Source: CAWGYT01 sp963826795 (lineage in GTDB: Bacteria; Planctomycetota; Planctomycetia; Pirellulales; Pirellulaceae). From it: a stretch of 64,000 nt of DNA. Location: positions 344,659 to 408,658 of the forward strand of contig CAWGYT010000003.1 of the NCBI GenBank assembly GCA_963826795.1, read 5' to 3'. A model generated the notes under the pieces. It saw only the letters and a list, made by a program, of their open reading frames with translations, had not been told where the DNA came from and searched no databases. This document shows, piece by piece, positions 53,242 to 62,052 of the stretch (its first letter is position 1; each line of letters begins with the position of its first letter). A program made the position numbers and the translations under genes.

Positions 53242-56199
53242 ATGCATCGGCTGCGCCCTTGCTGGGCACTCTGCCTGACCGCACTCTGCTGCTCCTCCTT
53301 CACTCTGGTTGACCGGCATTCGGGTTGGATACGGGCAGCCGAACCGGGAGACGAAGCTGTCGCGGACACAACGGCATCCGACTCAACTGACAGCTCGGCT
53401 GAACCGCAGCCGATTGACTTTGGGGCACAAGTTGCGCCGATTTTTTCCGCTCATTGCTCCGCATGTCACGGCAACCAACTGCAGGAAAGCAACTATCGCC
53501 TGGATGTGCGCGAGATCGCGCTCGGCACGGCCGACTTGGGTGAGCCGCCGATTGTGAAGGGAGACAGCCAGGCCAGCCCGCTGGTCCGTTACGTTTCCGG
53601 TGACGACCCGGATGGCATCGTGATGCCGCCCGAGGGGGAGAGTGAACCCTTGTCTGCGACGCAGGTCGCCACGCTCCGCGCATGGATCGACCAGGGCGCT
53701 GCGTGGCCCGACGAGTTTGCCGGCAAAGAGAAGCTTGAGTTGACCACGGAGCATTGGTCATTTCAGCCGGTGAGGCGCCCCGCGGTCCCGGCGGCGCCGA
53801 CCAACTCGGAAAGCGGTGCCGGGAGCGAGCTTGGGACGTGGGCCGAAAACGCGATTGATCACTTTGTTGGGCGAAAGCTGCAGGAGAATTCGCTCCAGCC
53901 GTCGGGCCGCGCCGATCGACGCACGCTGATTCGCCGCGTCTACCTGGATCTGCTGGGGCTGCCGCCGACACCTGAAGAAGTAACGCAGTTCGAACAAGAT
54001 CCCTCGCCTAACGCCTACGCGCGTCTGGTCGAAAGGGCGTTGGAAAGTCACCACTACGGCGAGCGTTGGGCGCAGCACTGGCTGGATGTGGTCCGCTTTG
54101 GTGAAAGCGATGGATTCGAAACGAATCACGAGCGGCCGAACGCCTATCACTATCGCGACTATGTGATCGACGCCTTCAACAGCGACAAGCCGTACGACGA
54201 GTTTGTAAAGGAGCAGATCGCGGGCGACGCGCTGTCGGCCGATGCGGCGACCGGGTTTCTGGTCGCCGGAGCGTTCGACATCGTCAAGAGTCCGGACGTG
54301 AATTTGACGCTGATGCAGCGGCAGGACGAGCTGGCTGACATGATCAATACGACGGGCACCGCGTTCCTGGGGCTGACCGTCGGCTGTGCGCGTTGCCACA
54401 ATCACAAGTTTGATCCCATTCTGCAAAGTGACTATTACTCGCTGCAGGCCGTGTTCGCCGGAGTGCAATTCGGCACGCGACCGATGCGGACGCCGCAGAC
54501 GGAGAATCTAAACGCCGAACTCAGCCAGCTCGATGAGGCGCTCGCGAAAAACCGTGCCGAGCTGGCAGGTCTCAAGGAGGTTGCCCTCGAAGACGCGGCG
54601 CACCGTCCGACAGACGGCCTGCGTCCGCGCGTCAACTCGGTGAAAAATATCGAGCAATTCGCACCCGTCCTGGCGCGCTACGTGCGGTTCACGATCCGGC
54701 GCACCAACAGCAGTGAACCGTGCATCGACGAATTGGAAGTCTGGGGAGCGTTGGACGGCGAAACGGAGCTGAAGAACGTTGCGCTCGCCAGTGGCGGCGC
54801 GATTGTTTCCGCCTCGGGAACCTTGCCGAATTACGAGATCCACCGGTTGGAGCACCTGAATGACGGCCAAGCCGGCAACGCGCACAGCTGGATCTCGGAC
54901 ACGCCGGGAAAGGGCTGGGTGCAGATTGAACTGCCGGGCGAGTATCGGATCGAACGAATCCATTGGGGCCGAGACGCCAACGAAGTTTTTCGGGATCGCG
55001 TGGCCATCGATTACACGATTGAAGTCGCAACGCAACCGGACCAGTGGACCGTGGTGGCGAGCTCCGCGGACCGGCTGCCTTACGAGGGCTCCTCGGCCGA
55101 CACTTTGGCGGGATTGCTGACGCTGCTTTCGCCTGAACTGGCCGAGCGAGCGAGACAGCTGGAACATTCGATCGATTCGCTGTCGACCCAGCGTGAGGCA
55201 ACGCTAAGGACGATGCCCGTGGCCTACGCGGGTACATTCCAGCAGCCGGGCGCAACCTACCGGCTTTATCGCGGCGATCCAATGGCCAAGCGTGAAGAAG
55301 TAACTCCCGACGCGCTGACCGTGATCGGCTCGCTCGGACTCGCGGCGGACACCCCCGAGCAACTTCGTCGCCTGCGTCTGGCCGAATGGATTGCGGACCC
55401 CAGCAACCCGTTGACAGCCCGGGTCATGGTCAACCGCATCTGGCATCATCACTTCGGAACGGGAATTGTCTCCACTCCCAGCGATTTTGGTGCCAACGGC
55501 ACGACCCCTTCGCATCCGCAGTTGCTGGACTGGCTGGCGGCCGAGTTGATGGAGAATGGCTGGTCGCTGAAACACATCCACCGCTTGATCCTGATGTCCA
55601 GCACCTATCGGCAATCCAGCCAGCCGCGGGCCGAGGCGCTGCGCGTCGACGCCGACAGCCGCTTCCTGTGGAGGTTTCCACCCCGCCGGCTGGAAGCCGA
55701 GGCGATCCGTGACTCGATCTTGTTCGTCGCGGGGACATTGAATCAGACGGCTGGGGGACCGGGCTTCAACGTGTTTGATGTCCAGAAGGAGACCGTTCAT
55801 CACTATTTCCCCAAAGAGTCATTCGGGCCCGATCAATGGCGTCGGATGGTCTACATGACGAAGATTCGACAGGAGCGGGATGCGGTGTTTGGGGCCTTCG
55901 ACTGTCCGGACGGCGGACAAGTGATCCCGCAACGGACCAGTTCCACCACGCCGCTGCAAGCGCTGAATTTGCTCAACAGCCGCTTCGTGCTGCAACAAGC
56001 AGATTACTTTGCGAAACGTTTGCAGCGTGAGGCGGGCGAGGACGTGAGGCATCAGGTGCAGCACGCGTTTCAACTGATGTTCGGTCGCGATCCAACGGCG
56101 CAGGAAGCGGATGACTCGATCGAATTTGCCCGGCAGTACGGCTTGCCGGCGCTGTGTCGAGCACTGCTGAATGCGAATGAATTTTTGTTTCTTAGCTGA
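53242..56199 (+). CDS. Planctomycete cytochrome PSCyt1/DUF1549/DUF1553 protein with inserted discoidin-like domain
   Basis: ATG 53242 (985 residues) starts a signal peptide (RLRPCWALCLTALCCSSF). A c-type heme motif CSACHG (residues 72-77) lies in the PSCyt1 domain. DUF1549 follows (WAENAIDHFVGRKLQENSLQ; RRVYLDLLGLPPTPEEV; HYGERWAQHWLDVVRFGESD), with CARCHNHKFDPI as a second heme-like motif. A discoidin/F5-8C-like insertion (VRFTIRRTNSSEPCIDELEV through WVQIELPGEYRIERIHWGRD) precedes DUF1553 (LAEWIADPSNPLTARVMVNR; RTSSTTPLQALNLLNS). It is always found with a DUF1501 partner, here 32 nt downstream. Function is unproven; periplasmic redox or polysaccharide use has been suggested. Confidence 0.94.
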   Translation: MHRLRPCWALCLTALCCSSFTLVDRHSGWIRAAEPGDEAVADTTASDSTDSSAEPQPIDFGAQVAPIFSAHCSACHGNQLQESNYRLDVREIALGTADLGEPPIVKGDSQASPLVRYVSGDDPDGIVMPPEGESEPLSATQVATLRAWIDQGAAWPDEFAGKEKLELTTEHWSFQPVRRPAVPAAPTNSESGAGSELGTWAENAIDHFVGRKLQENSLQPSGRADRRTLIRRVYLDLLGLPPTPEEVTQFEQDPSPNAYARLVERALESHHYGERWAQHWLDVVRFGESDGFETNHERPNAYHYRDYVIDAFNSDKPYDEFVKEQIAGDALSADAATGFLVAGAFDIVKSPDVNLTLMQRQDELADMINTTGTAFLGLTVGCARCHNHKFDPILQSDYYSLQAVFAGVQFGTRPMRTPQTENLNAELSQLDEALAKNRAELAGLKEVALEDAAHRPTDGLRPRVNSVKNIEQFAPVLARYVRFTIRRTNSSEPCIDELEVWGALDGETELKNVALASGGAIVSASGTLPNYEIHRLEHLNDGQAGNAHSWISDTPGKGWVQIELPGEYRIERIHWGRDANEVFRDRVAIDYTIEVATQPDQWTVVASSADRLPYEGSSADTLAGLLTLLSPELAERARQLEHSIDSLSTQREATLRTMPVAYAGTFQQPGATYRLYRGDPMAKREEVTPDALTVIGSLGLAADTPEQLRRLRLAEWIADPSNPLTARVMVNRIWHHHFGTGIVSTPSDFGANGTTPSHPQLLDWLAAELMENGWSLKHIHRLILMSSTYRQSSQPRAEALRVDADSRFLWRFPPRRLEAEAIRDSILFVAGTLNQTAGGPGFNVFDVQKETVHHYFPKESFGPDQWRRMVYMTKIRQERDAVFGAFDCPDGGQVIPQRTSSTTPLQALNLLNSRFVLQQADYFAKRLQREAGEDVRHQVQHAFQLMFGRDPTAQEADDSIEFARQYGLPALCRALLNANEFLFLS

Positions 56200-56231
56200 A
56201 GCCGGACTTTCACCCAGGATGCAGTAGGGCC

Positions 56232-57706
56232 ATGCGCGCTTCGCTACTTGATCGACGTCACTTCCTAGGCGATCTTTCGACCGGACTGTGCAGCATCGCG
56301 ATGATGCAATTGCTGGCGGATCAACGACTGCTGGCGGCAACCGAAACGTCGGGAGGTCCCATTCGCCCGGAGATCGATCCGGCGCGGCCGAATGCTGCCC
56401 GACGGCCGCATGGGGCGGCACGAGCCAAGCACGTGATCGTGATTTTCTGTAGTGGTGCCTGCAGCCACATCGACACGTGGGACTACAAGCCCGAGTTGAT
56501 CAAACAAGACGGCAAGCCGATGCCGGGTGGCGGCGTGATTACGTTCCAAGGGGAACAGGGCAACCTCACGAAAAGCCCCTGGAAGTTTCGCCCCGCGGCC
56601 AGAGCGGCAAAATGGTCTCGGAATTGGTCGACCATTTGGGCGAGTTGGCGGACGACATGTGTTTTATTCACTCGATGACCACCAAGACGAATACGCATGG
56701 TCCGGGCGAGACGTTTATGACGACGGGTTTCACGTTCGACGGCTTCCCCAGCATGGGTGCGTGGATGATGTACGCCCTCGGCAGCGGAATCCGAGACTTG
56801 CCCGCCTATGTGGCGATCACCGATCCTCGCGGCGAGCCGCAGGCCGGCCGTCAACAACTGGGGACAGGGTTTTTTGCCGGCGGTGTTTCAGGGCACCGAC
56901 TTCAACGCGTCGCAACCCGTTCGCGACCTCGCCCGGCCGGCTCAGGATCCGATCCCGCCACCGACCGCGCCACACTTGCTTACCTGGAACGGTTGAACCA
57001 GCGTCACTTGGAACAGTTTCCGGGTGACACCGAATTGGCAGCTCGAATCTCCAGCTACGAGCTGGCCGCCAAGATGCAGTTGAGCGTCCCGGCAGTCAGC
57101 GACCTGTCGACCGAGCCGGCTCATATCATGCGGCTTTACGGCGAGGATGATACCGAAAACCCCATCAAGGCGGCCTACGCGAAGAACTGTATTCTGGCGC
57201 GACGCCTGGTCGAGCAGGGCGTACGATTCGTCCAGCTGTTTAACGGGGCATATCAGACAGGCGGAGAAGGCACCAGCAATTGGGATGGGCACAAGGTGCT
57301 CAAGCAGCAATATGACGTGCACGGCCCGATCTTCGATCAACCCACGGCAGGGCTGATCCAGGACCTGAAGCAACGGGGCTTACTCAACGATACACTGGTC
57401 GTCTGGTGCACCGAATTTGGTCGCATGCCGACATTCCAGAAAGGAGCCAGCGGTCGGGACCACAATCCCTCGGGCTTCACGACCTGGCTGGCCGGCACCG
57501 GCGTCAAACGCACCTTCAGCTATGGCGGCACGGACGAATTCGGTTACAAAGCGGTGGAAGATGTCGCCACGGTCTATGACTTCCACGCGACCATCCTCGC
57601 CATCCTGGGACTCGATCACCGCCGGCTCTCGTTTTATCACAATGGCATCAGGCGCCGACTTACGGACGTGCACGGCAATGTCATTCAGGACATCTTGTCG
57701 ACCTGA
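56232..57706 (+). CDS. DUF1501 (sulfatase-like) Tat-exported protein, three frameshifts
   Basis: ATG 56232 opens with a twin-arginine signal (LLDRRHFLGDLSTGLCSIAM). AKHVIVIFCSGACSHIDTWD is the DUF1501 start. The frame breaks at a CCCC run near 56591 (resuming RGQSGKMVSELVDHLGELAD), again near 56848 (should read AGVNNWGQGFLPAVFQGTDF) and near 56955 (resuming TDRATLAYLERLNQRHLEQF). The end is normal: DTLVVWCTEFGRMPTFQKG, GRDHNPSGFTTWLAGTGVK, DFHATILAILGLDH. It belongs to the alkaline-phosphatase-like superfamily and pairs with the upstream PSCyt1 protein. Three small indels in a conserved gene point to sequence error. Confidence 0.9.
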
Positions 57707-57993
57707 CGCCTTTTGTGATGCGAACGCTTTCACTCCTATTCTTGGCTTGTTGCAGAAGCTTTCGTTTGCCTTGTGTACCTCATGACTATTCGCGGCCTAA
57801 TTCGCGGTTCGTACAATTCAGGTAACACGAGAAAGTCGAACTAGGACCGGCCGGGTCATCACCTGACATCAAGTGCCGGCCGCCGCGTGCACGGCGCAGG
57901 GGCCAGAGCTCGTTTTTCGAACGCCGAACTAACGGCCTCAATGAAGGCGAAGGCGAAGGCGTATTGATCGCGGCGCGAACGCGATCGCGCCGT

Positions 57994-58321
57994 TCATTTT
58001 GCGGGAAGCGTGTTGACGAAATCCAGCCCGCCCAAGCCAATGGGCCAATTGTTGATCGTGCTCGATCCCCTCGGCGCGACCAGTACCCAGCCCCTCATCG
58101 CGCGGCCCGTGATGTCGAACTCGCCAACAAAGGGTTCCTGCAGTGCTTGTTCGTACTGGCTCGGACCGACTCGCCGCGACGAGTGAATTCTGCCAAACTC
58201 CGACGCACATGTTACCGTTGAGTAAAAAGCCAATCCCACCGAACATTTTCTTCTCTTCGACATTCTTTTGCTGAACCAGTTGTTGCCGAGTCCTGCTCGC
58301 GAGTGATTTGCTATAGGCCAT
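57994..58321 (-). CDS. TfoX N-terminal domain protein, frameshifted
   Basis: ATG 58321 starts MAYSKSLASRTRQQLVQQKN, then VEEKKMFGGIGFLLNGNMCVGVWQ, a clear TfoX N-terminal domain. One extra G near 58173 breaks the frame. With it removed the protein continues LVARVGPSQYEQALQEPFVG and ends GLDFVNTLPAK at 57994, about 109 residues. In proteobacteria TfoX/Sxy regulates competence; stand-alone N-domain proteins are widespread and poorly understood. Gaps on both sides (57707-57993 and 58322-58444) hold no supported gene. Confidence 0.82.
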
Positions 58322-58444
58322 GGGTGCGTCCTTCTTCGCAACGTTCTTGCCTGCGTCACGCTCGACGCTCAATTCCGTGCCGAGCGACGAGAATCCGGGA
58401 TGTACCCATTCTACTCGGCGCCGCAATCGCTTGCGGTTGGGCGT

Positions 58445-59482
58445 TCAAGTTCGTTGCAATTCATGAGATGGCTGGGTTTTGCGGGTGACTTTCCAACGGG
58501 TTGGAAAATGACCGCGGCGATCCGCGTTAACTTTGGCGTAGGCACGAGCCGCAACGGGTAGCTGGCGATTAATTGTCCTTCCTGATTCAATAAATACAGC
58601 TCCGCGTCCGCGCCTTCGCATGAGTTCGAATGCGGGTAGAGTCAGCGAGGTGCCGACCGTATTCCAGGTTTCGGGATCCAATCGAATCACGAGCGGTCCC
58701 GCCTTGAGCAGAATGACGCCCTCGACTTGCGGAAGCTTCAGTGTCAGCGTCAAGGGTGAACCCACGGGCACTTGCGGGAGATCCAACTGCTCGACGTCGG
58801 TCTCTCCGACATCTGCGCTTGCAGCCTCTGCCGGGTAGTCCGAGTCCATCGATGTGACAACTTCCGCCGGAGCCGCTGTTGGGAATCTCTCGCCGGCATG
58901 CTGGGCGTAGTCCGCGAGACGGGGCATGACTTGATCTCTTACGAACGTCATGACACGATTTCGGCGGTCGCGCTGCTCAGATGGGACTTCGTTCGCGTCG
59001 GCGCTGGTGGCTGCGAGCGTCCGTGACTCGCCGTCCGCTGAACGTCGCGTGGCAGTCGTGCGATGCTCGAGATTGGCGGTCGACCCACGCGTCTCACGCT
59101 TGGTGGAAGCAAGTGAGTTACGCGTCATTGTCGTGTCAGGGACGGAAGGCCCGCCAGCCGCGTTTGGGTTCAAAAGTGACGTCGACGCAGAGCCAGCGAG
59201 ATTCATTCCTCGCGACGAAGAAAGAACGTGGCGCGAATCGTTGCTGAACCGGTGTTTCATGGAACGAGACGAGGATGTCGGTTGACTCGCGAGGGTTCGA
59301 GAACCCTGGCCTCTTGAAGGCGCCACATGTGGCGCAACCCGGGACCGGTTCGAGTGGCCAGTTCCGGTCACTTCCGATCTGCATCCGCGAATGGATTGAG
59401 CTGGGGCGAGGTTCGTCAACGCAAGACAGAGAAATAGACTGGCAATCGTCAGGTTGGCAATCGTCCGGTTCGGCTTGGACAT
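58445..59482 (-). CDS. Exported protein of unknown function
   Basis: ATG 59482 gives 345 residues with a signal peptide (NLTIASLFLCLALTNLAPAQS). Residues about 30-170 are Ser/Arg/Thr-rich and likely disordered. The C-terminal third (LPQVPVGSPLTLTLKLPQVE, GVILLKAGPLVIRLDPETWN, RGRGAVFIESGRTINRQLPV) is a beta-rich domain. I do not recognise it. A 15-bp in-frame tandem duplication lies in the signal-peptide coding region. It is upstream of no obvious operon partner. Confidence 0.65.
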   Translation of the reverse strand: MSKPNRTIANLTIASLFLCLALTNLAPAQSIRGCRSEVTGTGHSNRSRVAPHVAPSRGQGSRTLASQPTSSSRSMKHRFSNDSRHVLSSSRGMNLAGSASTSLLNPNAAGGPSVPDTTMTRNSLASTKRETRGSTANLEHRTTATRRSADGESRTLAATSADANEVPSEQRDRRNRVMTFVRDQVMPRLADYAQHAGERFPTAAPAEVVTSMDSDYPAEAASADVGETDVEQLDLPQVPVGSPLTLTLKLPQVEGVILLKAGPLVIRLDPETWNTVGTSLTLPAFELMRRRGRGAVFIESGRTINRQLPVAARAYAKVNADRRGHFPTRWKVTRKTQPSHELQRT

Positions 59483-59651
59483 CGAAGATCTCCCGTTCGA
59501 AGGTTTAAGAATCAGCACTCTGAATGAAGCGTGGGAATCGTCGATCTGTTACATGTCCTCTTGTTCCCGTGGCGACCGCTCGTTCGCTGCCGGCGGAATC
59601 ATCCGATGGCGAACGGGATGAAAGAAAGGCCACTTGGAGGGGTCGCCATAC

Positions 59652-59686
59652 AAAAAGAGGGGCCCGAGCGAATTCACTCGGGCCCC
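59652..59686 (-). terminator. Intrinsic terminator of the Ala-rich exported protein gene
   Basis: On the minus strand, GGGGCCCGAG and CTCGGGCCCC form a perfect 10-bp stem with an 8-nt loop, followed by TCTTTTTG. It lies about 35 nt past the stop of the gene at 59722-60984. Confidence 0.9.
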
Positions 59687-59721
59687 GTTGCTCACGTTCG
59701 GCTCAACGCCAGTTCTCGGCT

Positions 59722-60984
59722 CTAGAAAAGTCCGTCGATGAAGTTGTTGATGGCGTCCGCGGTGTCTTGGACGGCGTCCTGGGCACCGCTCTTGGCGTCC
59801 TCCTTTGCCTGTTCGGCCGCCTCGGCCGCCTGTTGGGCTGCTTGCTGAGCCGCTTGAGCCGCTTCGGCGGCTGCCTGCTGGGCTGCATCCTGAGCGGCCT
59901 GGGCAGCTTCCTGGGCGGCCTGGGCTGCTTGCTCAGCCGCTTGCTGGGCTGCGTCGGCGGCTTGCTGTGCGGCTTGCTGAGCGGCGTCGGCGGCTTGCTC
60001 GCCTGCTTCCCGAGCCGCGTCGACTTTGCGACCGACGGCACCCCCGACTCGTTCGACGGCACCCGCGGTGGCATCGATCACGGGCTGCGTCTCCCGGGCA
60101 ACTTGCTCCAATCCCGCTTGAACTTCTCGACCCGCCCAGTTGCCTGCGTCGACGGCACTGTCGTAGTAATCCTTGGCGGTCTCGCTGACCCCACGGACGG
60201 TTTCTTCCACCTGGCGGCGACCCGCTTCGGCTTGCCGCTCCAACTCGCTGACCACCTGACGGCCTTGCTCCTGAGCGATGTCGACCTGGTTCTCCACGAA
60301 CTCGCGGCCCGCTCGCCCAACGCGATTCGCACTGCCGACCGGATCGTCGATCGCCTGCTCCGCGGCGCGGCCGGCGAGGTCAATCTTGTCCGCCAGAATC
60401 TCCGAAGGGGAGGGCCCCTGAGGCTCGCCGGTGCCGGGGTTCCGCTTGATGACTTCAACCACGTCTTGCGCGAATTTCTGGGAGTCGTCGATGACGTTCG
60501 TCGCCTTGACGCGACCGCCAACTTGGGGGCGACTCTTCCGCGTCAAGCCTTCCTCCGGCCGGCCAATCGTCATCTGCGAGGGCTGACCGCGAAACTTCGA
60601 GAGTTCTGGTTGGACCTTCGTCGGCGACGGTTGCTTGGCGGAAAAATTAGGACGTTGCAGCGGCGGGTTCTTGGTCGGCCCGGGTACGAATTTCGCGGGA
60701 GGACCGTAGGTCTTCGGATTCGAAGGTCGCTCCATCAGCTTCGTGGCGTCGACGCGGCGGCCTGTCGGCTGAGTGCTGCTGAACTTCGTACGCCGCGTGT
60801 TCGCGACTTGCTTGGCGGAAGGGTTTCCGAGCGTGGTGTTCGGCTTGCGGGTGCCGGTCGTCGTCCGCGATCGAGCCGATTCAGTTGAGCGGCTTGTCGT
60901 CGTTCGTCGTTCGGCTGCCACGGCGGGGACAACGAGGATGCAACCGAGCAGCGTGACGAGCGTGAGTTGGCTGAAGCACTTCAT
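59722..60984 (-). CDS. Exported Ala/Gln-rich helical repeat protein
   Basis: ATG 60984, after an AGGAG site, begins 420 residues with a signal peptide (LTLVTLLGCILVVPAVAAE). A basic Pro/Thr/Ser/Lys-rich low-complexity part follows to about residue 160. A long amphipathic helical region comes next (GRAAEQAIDDPVGSANRVGR; VVSELERQAEAGRRQVEETV). The last 80 residues are nearly pure AAQQAAQQAADAAQQAAEQA-type heptad-like repeats. This composition resembles apolipoprotein-like or late-embryogenesis-like helical proteins, but no family is assigned. A strong terminator follows. Confidence 0.7.
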   Translation of the reverse strand: MKCFSQLTLVTLLGCILVVPAVAAERRTTTSRSTESARSRTTTGTRKPNTTLGNPSAKQVANTRRTKFSSTQPTGRRVDATKLMERPSNPKTYGPPAKFVPGPTKNPPLQRPNFSAKQPSPTKVQPELSKFRGQPSQMTIGRPEEGLTRKSRPQVGGRVKATNVIDDSQKFAQDVVEVIKRNPGTGEPQGPSPSEILADKIDLAGRAAEQAIDDPVGSANRVGRAGREFVENQVDIAQEQGRQVVSELERQAEAGRRQVEETVRGVSETAKDYYDSAVDAGNWAGREVQAGLEQVARETQPVIDATAGAVERVGGAVGRKVDAAREAGEQAADAAQQAAQQAADAAQQAAEQAAQAAQEAAQAAQDAAQQAAAEAAQAAQQAAQQAAEAAEQAKEDAKSGAQDAVQDTADAINNFIDGLF

Positions 60985-61099
60985 GGCAAGGACTCCTGTT
61001 TGGGGGTGGTAAGTGTTGTTTCCGTATCTCTCCAAGCGGAAGAACACTCCGTCCGTTACAGGGCCCTGTGAAGATTTCCATTGCCTCTTAAGGTGGGGG

Positions 61100-61247
61100 A
61101 AAAGGGGTCAGGACTTTTTTTCGCCGTCGACTGCGGGCAATGGGAGCCTTGCGCAGTTTCGGGGACACCCGGCGGAATCAATGAACACGTGGAATGGCCT
61201 GGGTTCATTACCCAGCCCTCCTATTTTTCCACGAGAAATCGACCTGA
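61100..61247. repeat. Inverted-repeat-bounded element, family 2, copy D, cut by a group II intron
   Basis: It begins AAAAGGGGTCAGGACTTTTT and runs in parallel with the reverse complement of 42532-42687 (shared GGCGGAATC, GAACACGTG and CCTGGGTTCATTACC blocks). It ends at CGACCTGA, exactly where the full element would continue into CCCCTTT. The group II intron copy starts there. Confidence 0.82.
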
Positions 61248-61914
61248 GAAAGCGCCGGGATAAACCGGCTTGGAGTTGAGAATGAAAGAGTCTTACAGCG
61301 AAGCCCTAGCCCGGCACGCTGGCCCTGAGTCGTACGCTGATCGTGGCAACACGGTGGGTGTAGCAACGGCAGGGGTACACGCAGGCCCAGTATTGAGCTC
61401 CGAAAGATTTTCATCTCGTGTGCCGACGTCGTTCAGGTGGCGGAAGGCAACACCGTTGGGTGCGCTCGCTGGCGAGCACCCCGCGGACGCGACGGAGTCG
61501 AAGACCTGGTGCATGTATGGAAACTCCAAGCGCGAGAACCGGGAGATCCCATCGGCTCCTTGGCGGCGACGTCGAGGACGGTCAGCGAACCTCACTGAGG
61601 GCACGGCTGGCATGGACGTGGATGGGAAGTCAGATGACTTCGTATTACTGACGACGCGGGCGAACGAAACTGCATCCGCAGTGGCGGAGTCCGTCGAGGA
61701 AAGGGAGTCACCGAAGGGAACTGTTGTCGATCTGCCGTGGACATGCCGGACACAGTGCCGGATTTCGTGTCACTCACATGGCACGGCAATGACGACTGGT
61801 AGCGAAACTCGTTTCGTGATCGTTTGACCTGACGGAGGAGCCGTATGAGGTAGTTCTTCACGTACGGATCTGTGCGGGGGGCGACCGGTAACGGTCGTCC
61901 CTACCGCGATCCCC
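61248..61914 (+). mobile_element. Group II intron, ORF-less copy
   Basis: The first about 470 bp closely match the 5' part of the intron at 62053, including a remnant of the maturase start (ATGGACGTGGATGGGAAGTC at 61612). The reverse-transcriptase body is absent. After about 100 bp of unrelated sequence, domain V (GAGCCGTATGAGG...CACGTACGGATCTGTGCG) and domain VI (GGGGGCGACCGG...CCCTACCGCGAT) follow at 61836-61910. The copy is about 670 bp. It could still splice if supplied with maturase from the full copy. The exact 3' end is GAT at 61910 or includes CCCC. Confidence 0.82.
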
Positions 61915-62052
61915 TGAGATTGCGGAGCAACGAGATGAGGTTCTCGGCGTGCCATGGACCGGCAGGTACAGCCGCGACCCGGAACACGCTCGTCACCGCC
62001 GCGTTCGGCTCGGGGTCGAACAACCAGGCCCGGCAGACACCAAAAAACGGAT

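Noticed and set aside
59524..60888. A Gly/Leu-rich plus-strand frame of 454 codons
   Set aside because: It is the antisense of the Ala/Gln-rich repeats. The terminator at 59652-59686 and the ribosome-binding site support the minus-strand gene.
61270..61827. A 185-codon frame in the first group II intron
   Set aside because: It covers ribozyme sequence and a maturase-start remnant; it is not a functional protein gene.
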